Positions 41,770 to 49,186 of a DNA stretch of 64,000 nucleotides are shown piece by piece. The stretch lies in contig NW_027149992.1 of the NCBI RefSeq assembly GCF_031143425.1, positions 62,001 through 126,000 on the forward strand, written 5' to 3'. Origin of the DNA: Pleurodeles waltl (Eukaryota > Chordata > Amphibia > Caudata > Salamandridae). The notes beneath the pieces are model-generated. The model did not search any database and was not told the origin of the DNA. It saw nothing but the letters and a program-made list of their open reading frames with translations. The position numbers and the translations under genes are program-made. The first letter of the stretch is position 1. Every line of letters starts with the position of its first letter.

Positions 41770-42119
41770 TGTTAGAAATGGGGTCTCTGGTTGACAGTCA
41801 GGTTACCCCCTGTTCAAGCAAGGACCCTCACTCTAGTTAGGATAAAAGAGAATCACCCTCAGCTAACCCCTGCTTACCCCCTTGGTAGCTTGGCAGAGCA
41901 GTAGGCTTAACCTCAGAGTGCTGGGCGTAAAGTATTTGTACCAACACACACAGTAACTTAATGAAAACACTACAAAATGACACCACACCAGTTTAGAAAA
42001 ATAGGAAATATTTATCTAGACAAAACAAGACCAAAACGACAAAAATCCAACATACACAAGTCAAGTTATGATTTTTTAAAGGTTTAAAATAAAAAGAGTC
42101 TTTAGGTAGTTGTAACACC

Positions 42120-42470
42120 ACACTAGCGCTGCTAGCGTGAAAATGTACCTGGTTTGCGTCAAAAATAACCCCGCACGGGCGGTGTGCGTCGAAAGTAACC
42201 CTGCGTCGAAAACAACTCGGCACGGCGGTGCGTGTTGAAAAAGCCAGCCACACGACGATCCGAAAGTCCCGCGGCGCAGGGTGCGATCTCTCAGCCTCCG
42301 TCAGCGATGCTGCGCGTCGTTTCTCCTGCTCCGGGCGTCGGTTTTTCGGTCGCGTTTCCTGCGGCGTCGTTTCTCAGCTGCGGAACCGGCGTCGCGTCGT
42401 TTTCTCAGCCGCGATCGGATTCGCGTCGATCTTTTCTCCGCACGGCGCTCGGTGCGTGTATTTTTGTCCT
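42120..42470. other. CpG-dense block in the 3' LTR
   Basis: The segment is rich in degenerate gcgtcg motifs (gtgcgtcgaaag, ctgcgtcgaaaac, gcgcgtcgtttctc, ggcgtcgcgtcgttttctc), in contrast to the CpG-poor remainder of the LTR. The same block is at 47421-47771 in the other LTR. By position it would lie in the transcribed leader, downstream of the TATA candidate. Confidence 0.75.
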
Positions 42471-42827
42471 TAGGCTGCCAGCCTCTCCTTTCAGGGTCCC
42501 AGGGACTGGAAGGGCACCACAGGGCAGAGTAGGGGTCTCTCCAGAGACTCCAGGTGCTGGCAGGAAGAAGTCTTTGCTATCCCTGAGACTTCAACAACAG
42601 GAGGCAAGCTCTACATCAAGCCCTTGGAGATTTCTTCTTCAAGAAGGAAGGCACACAAAGTCCAGTCTTTGCCCTCTTACTCTGGCAGAAGCAGCACTGC
42701 AGGAAAGCTCCACAAAGCACAGTCACAGGCAGGGCAGCACGTTTTCCTCAGCTATCAGCTCTTCTCCAGGCAGAGGTTCCTCTTGGTTCCAGAAGTGTTT
42801 CTAAAGTTTGTAAGTTTGGGTGCCCTT

Positions 42828-42835
42828 CTTATACC
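42828..42835 (-). promoter_or_regulatory. Possible TATA box in LTR (GGTATAAG)
   Basis: The minus strand reads GGTATAAGAAGG about 1 kb from the LTR's sense start, a plausible promoter position. The copy in the 5' LTR, which would drive the element, is at 48129-48136. No canonical AATAAA lies downstream on this strand; a weak GATAAA variant is at 42011-42016. This is a motif match only. Confidence 0.3.
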
Positions 42836-43378
42836 CATTTTAGTCTTTGAAGTCACCTTCCTTCAAAGGGGACTCACACCTTCTTGTGAAATCCTGCCTT
42901 GCCCAGGCAAGGCCTCGGACACACACCAGGGGGTTGGAGACAGCATTGTCAGAGGCAGGCACAGTCCTTTCAGATGAGAGTGACCACTCCACCCCTCCCT
43001 CCTAGCAGAGATGGCTAATCAGGAAATGCAGATTACACCCCAGCTCCCTTTGTGTCACTGTCTGGTGTGAGGTGAAAAACAACCCAACTGTCAAACTGAC
43101 CCAGACAGGGAATCCACAAACAAGGCAGAGTCACAGAATGGTTTAAGCAAGAAAATGTTCACTTTCTAAAAGTGGCATTTCCAAACTCACAATCTTAAAA
43201 TCAACTTTACTAAAAGATGTATTTTTAAATTGTGAGTTCAGGGATCCCAAACTCCACATGTCCATCTACTCTCTAGGGGAATCTACACTTTAATCATATT
43301 TAAAGGTAGCCCCCATATTATCCTATGAGAGAGACAGACCTTGCAACAGTGAAAACGAAATTGGCAGTATTTCACTGT

Positions 43379-43411
43379 TAGGACATATAAACCACATTAC
43401 TATATGTCCTA
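43379..43411. repeat. LTR hairpin, 11-bp perfect arms
   Basis: taggacatata (43379-43389) and tatatgtccta (43401-43411) are exact reverse complements around an 11-nt loop. The same hairpin is at 48680-48712 in the other LTR. Confidence 0.85.
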
Positions 43412-43468
43412 CCTTATCCATACACTGCACCCTGCCCTTGGGGCTACCTAGGGCCTACCTTAGGGGTG

Positions 43469-43522
43469 CCTTACATGTAAGGAAAGGGAAGGTTTAGACC
43501 TGGCAAGTGGGTACACTTGCCA
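43469..43522. repeat. Adjacent palindrome and short-loop hairpin in LTR
   Basis: ccttacatgtaagg (43469-43482) is a perfect 14-bp palindrome. Nineteen bases later tggcaagtg / cacttgcca (43501-43509 and 43514-43522) form a 9-bp stem with a 4-nt loop. Both recur at +5,301 in the other LTR. Confidence 0.8.
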
Positions 43523-43880
43523 AGTCGAATTTACAGTGTAAAATTACACATACAGACACTGCAGTGGCAGGTCTGAGACATGATTACAGAGCTACTTATG
43601 TGGGTGGCACAACCAGTGCTGCAGGCCCACTAGTAGCATTTGATTTACAGGCCCTGGCACCTCTAGTGCACATTACTAGGGACTTACTAGTAATTCAAAT
43701 ATGCCAATCATGGATGAACCACTTACATATAATTTAAACAGGAGAGCATATGCACTTTAGCACTGGTTAGCAGTGGTAAAGTGCTCAGAGTTGAAAAGCC
43801 AACAGCAACATGTCAGAAAAAAATAGGAGGCAGGAGGCAAAAAAGTCTGGGGATGACCCTGCATAAGCAAAAGTCCAACA

Positions 43881-43892
43881 CGACCCCCTACC
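43881..43892 (-). other. Polypurine-tract candidate
   Basis: On the sense strand the bases just before the 3' LTR read GGTAGGGGGTCG, then TGTTGG. A purine-rich tract here is expected as the plus-strand primer. It is short and carries pyrimidines near its end, so the match is imperfect. Confidence 0.5.
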
Positions 43893-43915
43893 AGCCTAAA
43901 GCCAGGGGAGAACAA

Positions 43916-46870
43916 TCAATACCTTGATGTACTTCCCTGATTGGGGCGATAGAACAGGGACCCAGGCCCACAACAGCAGGGGCATGTTCCAGTTCTACGC
44001 CTTCCTGACTCCAGTTGGATCCCTCTGTCCATACTCTCAGGGCCCACTAAGCTAACCCATGGGGAACCCTTCTCCACATCTACAGACACCATCTGTGCAA
44101 CACCTAACTTTACTTTGCTCACAGATGTATTGCAATGGGCAGATAGTACCACCAGGGCCAACACAGTGGTGTTGCCCACTCCACCCCCGGGGTGTGACTC
44201 TCGTCCTCCCCCCCCCAGGGGCAACTCTGTCCACCAGGACAGCAAGCCACAGTGGCCCCAGACAACTGTCAGGGATGAGAGCCCGACCTCAGGCCTCTCT
44301 AACCACTGTGACTGTGGAGAGTGGGGGGTGGTAGCCCCAGGTGCCTGGCACCCTTTGACCACTCTCTCTTCCACCAGGTCAGGGATGACAACCTGACCCT
44401 GGTCCTCCCCTCTGGGGCTCTGTACCCTCCCTGCAGAAGCGGCACCCCCAGAGTCAAAAACTGTCAGGGTGCTTGTAGAAGCAGTCCTGCACAATTCTTC
44501 CATCAGTGCAGGGATGTTAACCTGCAACTGATCCTCCAACCTGGGGTCTGTACCTTCAGGTTGGACCAGGGCCAGGGATGAGGCTTCCCTCCCCCTGCCC
44601 TCTCTTCTGGGGTCCTGAACCACCCAACTAGGAGTGGCCCCCCCAGAAGACAACATGGTAGGGGCACTGTTAACAGTAGCCCCTTCCTCCAGGTCAGGGG
44701 GGACACCCTTAACCTGGCCTCCCAATCCAGGGTCTGTACCCACAGACTGGATCACTGCCTGGCAAACCAGGGCTTCCTGGGGGGCATACCTACCCCCTAC
44801 CAGGTCAGAGTTTACCCTCTGAACCTGGTCATCCAACCCAGGGTCACCACCCTGTGGTTGAACCACTGCCTGGCACCCCAGGACTTCCTTGGGAGCACAC
44901 TTACCCCCTATCAGGTCAGAGTTTACCCCCTGAACCTGATCATTCAACCCAGAGTCACCACCCTGCGGTTGAACCATTGCCTGGCACACCAGGACTTCCT
45001 TGGGAGCACACTTACCCCCCATCAGGTCAGAGTTTACCCCCTGAACCTGATCATTCAACCCAGAGTCACCACCCTGCGGTTGAACCATTGCCTGGTACAC
45101 CAGGACTTCCAGGGGAGCACACCTACCCCCTACCAGATCAGAGCTTACCCCCTGAATCTGGCAATCCAACCCAGAGTCACTACCCTGCGGTTGAACCACT
45201 GCCTGGCGCACCAGGACTTCCTTGGGAGCACACGTACTCCCCATCAGGTCAGAGTTTACCCCCTGAACCTGATCATCCAACCCAGAGTCACCATCCTGCG
45301 GTTGAATCATTGCCTGGCGCACCAGGACTTCCTGGGGGGCACACCTACCCCCCACAAGGGAAACACTTTCCCCAAGGGCCATACAAGAGTCTGGCTGGCG
45401 CAGGTCTCCTGACCTCTGCCCATCTGACAGAGTCTGGATTCCCCCCAGCCCAGAAATGGTCTCACCAAGGTCATTCCTGGGGGGCTCTGCACTCAGAGCT
45501 GACCCCTGACCCTCCAGGTTCTCCACTGGGGTCCGCAACCCCCTCTCAACCCTCTGTCTGGACTTCTGCAACCCCTCACTAGGAGTGGTACTGCCAGACA
45601 CCAGAACTGGTGGGACGCTGGCTACAGCCGCCCCCCCAAGTTCTCCTGACACTGTGGGGTCTCCCTCAACAGATGGCCCTATGGTACAGGCTAGGCTCCC
45701 CTCCTGGGGTTCCCGCAGGGAACCCTCCAGGACCTGGGACCGGATCTCGGGCACCTTGGGCCTCAACCCATCCCCATTCCCTCTCCTCTGAGACTGGACA
45801 TGGGGTCCCTCACCCATCCCACTACACTGGGACCTACCTGGGACACTACAATCCTTCCCTACCTCACCTGGTTGGGAACTACCTAGACCACTCCTCTCAG
45901 GAGCACCCCCAAATGCCTCTTCAGACTCTCTGGTACTCACCCAGAAGTCTGCCTCCATTGTAAGCTCCCTGGGGTCAGAGAACTCACACTCCACCTGGTG
46001 TTGGCATAGCTCTGGAAAATAAGGACTAGACATATGCTCTCCAGCAATTACATCACTCAGCCCCTCACATGAATTAACCAAAGTACCCTTCACCCAACCA
46101 TCCAGTGACTCTGCTTTGAAAAAGCACCCCACATCACCCTCCTGAGACTGGTGAGACAGTACCTGACTGTCCCTGACACTCAACCCACACTCTTCTGGGA
46201 TGTTTTCACACTCCATAACCAGGACTTCTACCTGGGGGGAACCCCTCTCCCTGTCACTCTCACTTAGAGTCAGTAGAGTGTCCCTCCCACCAGTAGGAAT
46301 ATGACTCCCCATGCCAGTTCCCCAATCCACCTCAGGGACCCTGTGCATCACTGGAGCTACCTCATACCCCTGAACCTCCTGGCGTGTGTTAACTCCCTCC
46401 TTCAAGTAGGGCACCACATCTCTGGGCATGTGCACTTCTTCAGCAGTACTGGATACAAGATTTTTGCTGCCACCATCTGAACTGGACTCAGCCCTCATGG
46501 CCTCCAGCTTCAGCTCTTCACAGCTCAGCTCTTGAGCTGCAATCCTTTCTTTTTCCAGGACTAAGGCTCTCTCCTCCTCAGCCCTCTCAAGCTCTGCATC
46601 TAGCTCTTCCAGACTCCGGATTCGAGCTAGGAGCCACTCATCTCTTTCTGTTCCCTCCTCCTCAGAGTAGTTATCCTCCTCCTCAGAGTAGTTATCCTCC
46701 TCAGACTCATTTGGTGGTGTTGCCTGACAACGTTTCAATTCATACTGAAACAGGGCTGACTCAAGATCCTCCCTTCTGGATTTCCTGTTCACAGCCAGTC
46801 CCCTTTCCATGCAGAATGCTTTAAGCTGCCACTTTTTATACATAAATAGGTGCCAGAAATGGACTTCCAT
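43916..46870 (-). CDS. 984-residue retroelement ORF, Gag-position protein without pol
   Basis: A single intact ORF fills nearly the whole interior, from ATG at 46870 to TGA at 43916-43918, about 180 nt after the primer-binding-site candidate and some 25 nt before the purine tract. Residues 15-45 (LKAFCMERGLAVNRKSRRED core) resemble a SAP-like helix-turn-helix, as seen at the start of some Gypsy Gag proteins. Residues 55-73 are acidic with a duplicated EEEDNYS heptad. Residues 78-127 are a charged Leu/Glu-rich likely coiled coil. Residues 506-727 are six tandem 37-residue repeats. I see no capsid homology region that I can recognise, no CCHC zinc knuckle (the C-terminal CPCCC is not one) and no protease, RT or integrase motifs. 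Position and N-terminus favour a Gag-like structural protein; a chimeric or captured host-derived sequence remains possible. The intact frame over 2,955 bp argues for recent function or youth. Confidence 0.7.
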   Translation of the reverse strand: MEVHFWHLFMYKKWQLKAFCMERGLAVNRKSRREDLESALFQYELKRCQATPPNESEEDNYSEEEDNYSEEEGTERDEWLLARIRSLEELDAELERAEEERALVLEKERIAAQELSCEELKLEAMRAESSSDGGSKNLVSSTAEEVHMPRDVVPYLKEGVNTRQEVQGYEVAPVMHRVPEVDWGTGMGSHIPTGGRDTLLTLSESDRERGSPQVEVLVMECENIPEECGLSVRDSQVLSHQSQEGDVGCFFKAESLDGWVKGTLVNSCEGLSDVIAGEHMSSPYFPELCQHQVECEFSDPRELTMEADFWVSTRESEEAFGGAPERSGLGSSQPGEVGKDCSVPGRSQCSGMGEGPHVQSQRRGNGDGLRPKVPEIRSQVLEGSLREPQEGSLACTIGPSVEGDPTVSGELGGAAVASVPPVLVSGSTTPSEGLQKSRQRVERGLRTPVENLEGQGSALSAEPPRNDLGETISGLGGIQTLSDGQRSGDLRQPDSCMALGESVSLVGGRCAPQEVLVRQAMIQPQDGDSGLDDQVQGVNSDLMGSTCAPKEVLVRQAVVQPQGSDSGLDCQIQGVSSDLVGGRCAPLEVLVYQAMVQPQGGDSGLNDQVQGVNSDLMGGKCAPKEVLVCQAMVQPQGGDSGLNDQVQGVNSDLIGGKCAPKEVLGCQAVVQPQGGDPGLDDQVQRVNSDLVGGRYAPQEALVCQAVIQSVGTDPGLGGQVKGVPPDLEEGATVNSAPTMLSSGGATPSWVVQDPRREGRGREASSLALVQPEGTDPRLEDQLQVNIPALMEELCRTASTSTLTVFDSGGAASAGRVQSPRGEDQGQVVIPDLVEERVVKGCQAPGATTPHSPQSQWLERPEVGLSSLTVVWGHCGLLSWWTELPLGGGGRESHPGGGVGNTTVLALVVLSAHCNTSVSKVKLGVAQMVSVDVEKGSPWVSLVGPESMDRGIQLESGRRRTGTCPCCCGPGSLFYRPNQGSTSRY
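44400..45625 (-). repeat. Three dispersed copies of a second protein motif
   Basis: Segments near 45540-45625, 44600-44680 and 44400-44480 encode similar 27-residue stretches built on SGGxTPSxxVQxPRxExxG. The first lies N-terminal to the 37-residue array and the other two lie C-terminal to it. They suggest an older duplicated module that the 37-residue array expanded within. Confidence 0.6.
44690..45355 (-). repeat. Six tandem 111-bp repeats coding 37-residue units
   Basis: The plus-strand motif gcctgg recurs at 44757, 44868, 44979, 45090, 45201 and 45312, exactly 111 bp apart. Translated on the minus strand, each unit (residues 506-727) follows the pattern GGxCAPxEVLVxQAxxQPQ, then GxDxGLDDQVQGVNSDL. 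The period is a multiple of three and the frame is kept, so the repeats are coding. Confidence 0.95.
46661..46702 (-). repeat. 21-bp tandem duplication in the acidic segment
   Basis: ctcagagtagttatcctcctc occurs twice in a row (46661-46681 and 46682-46702), encoding two EEEDNYS heptads of the ORF. Confidence 0.9.
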
Positions 46871-47051
46871 TCTGCCAAGGCTTCACAACCAAAAAAACAA
46901 AGTCCAAAAATATTAGCAATACTTCCAGGAGGACATCAGAGAACAAAAAGCAGAATCACAAGACAAGTAGTATGTGGTCACGTAGTGGTCTGAGATCAAA
47001 CAGTAGTGTACACTTAATTACTGTATGTCAAGTACAAATACAAGTCCAAAT
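46871..47051 (-). other. Retroelement untranslated leader
   Basis: About 180 bp between the primer-binding-site candidate and the ATG of the long ORF. It would be expected to carry packaging signals; I recognise no specific motif. Confidence 0.6.
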
Positions 47052-47069
47052 CCCGACCGCTGGTCACCA
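47052..47069 (-). other. Primer-binding-site candidate
   Basis: On the sense strand, one base after the 5' LTR end, the sequence reads TGGTGACCAGCGGTCGGG. It starts with TGG, the complement of the tRNA CCA end, at the expected place. I cannot name the donor tRNA from memory. Confidence 0.7.
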
Positions 47070-47070
47070 A

Positions 47071-49181
47071 TGTTAGAAATGGGGTCTCTGGTTGACAGTC
47101 AGGTTACCCCCTGTTCAAGCAAGGACCCTCACTCTAGTTAGGATAAAAGAGAATCACCCTCAGCTAACCCCTGCTTACCCCCTTGGTAGCTTGGCAGAGC
47201 AGTAGGCTTAACCTCAGAGTGCTGGGCGTAAAGTATTTGTACCAACACACACAGTAACTTAATGAAAACACTACAAAATGACACCACACCAGTTTAGAAA
47301 AATAGGAAATATTTATCTAGACAAAACAAGACCAAAACGACAAAAATCCAACATACACAAGTCAAGTTATGATTTTTTAAAGGTTTAAAATAAAAAGAGT
47401 CTTTAGGTAGTTGTAACACCACACTAGCGCTGCTAGCGTGAAAATGTACCTGGTTTGCGTCAAAAATAACCCCGCACGGGTGGTGTGCGTCGAAAGTAAC
47501 CCTGCGTCGAAAACAACTCGGCACGGCGGTGCGTGTTGAAAAAGCCAGCCACACGACGATCCGAAAGTCCCGCGGCGCAGGGTGCGATCTCTCAGCCTCC
47601 GTCAGCGATGCTGCGCGTCGTTTCTCCTGCTCCGGGCGTCGGTTTTTCGGTCGCGTTTCCTGCGGCGTCGTTTCTCAGCTGCGGAACCGGCGTCGCGTCG
47701 TTTTCTCAGCCGCGATCGGATTCGCGTCGATCTTTTCTCCGCACGGCGCTCGGTGCGTGTATTTTTGTCCTTAGGCTGCCAGCCTCTCCTTTCAGGGTCC
47801 CAGGGACTGGAAGGGCACCACAGGGCAGAGTAGGGGTCTCTCCAGAGACTCCAGGTGCTGGCAGGAAGAAGTCTTTGCTATCCCTGAGACTTCAACAACA
47901 GGAGGCAAGCTCTACATCAAGCCCTTGGAGATTTCTTCTTCAAGAAGGAAGGCACACAAAGTCCAGTCTTTGCCCTCTTACTCTGGCAGAAGCAGCACTG
48001 CAGGAAAGCTCCACAAAGCACAGTCACAGGCAGGGCAGCACGTTTTCCTCAGCTATCAGCTCTTCTCCAGGCAGAGGTTCCTCTTGGTTCCAGAAGTGTT
48101 TCTAAAGTTTGTAAGTTTGGGTGCCCTTCTTATACCCATTTTAGTCTTTGAAGTCACCTTCCTTCAAAGGGGACTCACACCTTCTTGTGAAATCCTGCCT
48201 TGCCCAGGCAAGGCCTCAGACACACACCAGGGGGTTGGAGACAGCATTGTCAGAGGCAGGCACAGTCCTTTCAGATGAGAGTGACCACTCCACCCCTCCC
48301 TCCTAGCAGAGATGGCTAATCAGGAAATGCAGATTACACCCCAGCTCCCTTTGTGTCACTGTCTGGTGTGAGGTGAAAAACAACCCAACTGTCAAACTGA
48401 CCCAGACAGGGAATCCACAAACAAGGCAGAGTCACAGAATGGTTTAAGCAAGAAAATGCTCACTTTCTAAAAGTGGCATTTCCAAACTCACAATCTTAAA
48501 ATCAACTTTACTAAAAGATGTATTTTTAAATTGTGAGTTCAGGGATCCCAAACTCCACATGTCCATCTACTCTCTAGGGGAATCTACACTTTAATCATAT
48601 TTAAAGGTAGCCCCCATATTATCCTATGAGAGAGACAGACCTTGCAACAGTGAAAACGAAATTGGCAGTATTTCACTGTTAGGACATATAAACCACATTA
48701 CTATATGTCCTACCTTATCCATACACTGCACCCTGCCCTTGGGGCTACCTAGGGCCTACCTTAGGGGTGCCTTACATGTAAGGAAAGGGAAGGTTTAGAC
48801 CTGGCAAGTGGGTACACTTGCCAAGTCGAATTTACAGTGTAAAATTACACATACAGACACTGCAGTGGCAGGTCTGAGACATGATTACAGAGCTACTTAT
48901 GTGGGTGGCACAACCAGTGCTGCAGGCCCACTAGTAGCATTTGATTTACAGGCCCTGGCACCTCTAGTGCACATTACTAGGGACTTACTAGTAATTCAAA
49001 TATGCCAATCATGGATGAACCACTTACATATAATTTAAACAGGAGAGCATATGCACTTTAGCACTGGTTAGCAGTGGTAAAGTGCTCAGAGTTGAAAAGC
49101 CAACAGCAACATGTCAGAAAAAAATAGGAGGCAGGAGGCAAAAAAGTCTGGGGATGACCCTGCATAAGCAAAAGTCCAACA
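47071..49181 (-). repeat. 5' LTR (2,111 bp)
   Basis: Same length and near-identical sequence to 41770-43880. It is the 5' copy because the primer-binding-site candidate adjoins it and the ORF reads away from it. It contains the TATA candidate at 48129-48136, the CpG-dense block at 47421-47771 and the hairpins at 48680-48712 and 48770-48823. Two of its three differences are CpG-to-TpG/CpA changes (47481, 48218). Confidence 0.95.
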
Positions 49182-49186
49182 GCCTG
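49182..49186. other. Target-site duplication, right copy (GCCTG)
   Basis: GCCTG follows the LTR end and continues into tagctcagccgcc, the normal satellite sequence. Confidence 0.95.

Larger units (their letters stand above)
41770..43880 (-). repeat. 3' LTR (2,111 bp)
   Basis: Matches 47071-49181 at a constant offset of 5,301 bp. I find three differences: C/T at 42180/47481, G/A at 42917/48218 and T/C at 43158/48459. Plus-strand ends are tgttagaaat and gtccaaca. It contains a CpG-dense block (about 42120-42470), a possible TATA box on the minus strand (42828-42835) and several hairpin-forming segments (43379-43522). The short open frames inside it are not credible genes. Confidence 0.95.
41770..49181 (-). 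mobile_element. Non-autonomous LTR retroelement, 7,412 bp, inserted in satellite
   Basis: Two direct repeats of 2,111 bp (41770-43880 and 47071-49181) flank a 3,190-bp interior, bounded by GCCTG duplications. On the sense (minus) strand each LTR starts TGTTGG and ends TAACA. The interior holds a primer-binding-site candidate next to the right LTR, one long ORF and a purine-rich tract next to the left LTR, so the 5' LTR is the right-hand copy. No protease, reverse transcriptase, RNase H or integrase is encoded, so transposition needs enzymes from another element. The layout suits a LARD-like derivative, probably of Ty3/Gypsy type because of the 5-bp duplication; the class is an inference. Three LTR differences were seen by eye, which means a recent insertion. 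Confidence 0.93.

Noticed and set aside
42232..42804. 190-residue plus-strand frame in the LTR (copy at 47533-48105)
   Set aside because: It is antisense to the element and runs through a CpG-rich, stop-poor LTR segment; the two copies are identical only because the LTRs are.
43507..43737. 76-residue plus-strand frame in the LTR (copy at 48808-49038)
   Set aside because: It is short, antisense to the element, overlaps a hairpin region, and has no recognisable domain.
43916..44000. CPCCC near the ORF C-terminus as a nucleocapsid zinc knuckle
   Set aside because: It lacks the CX2CX4HX4C spacing and the histidine.
44854..45582. 242-residue plus-strand frame rich in PGLPWEHTY repeats
   Set aside because: It is the antisense of the 37-residue repeat array. 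The element's primer site, purine tract and full-length ORF all support the minus strand.
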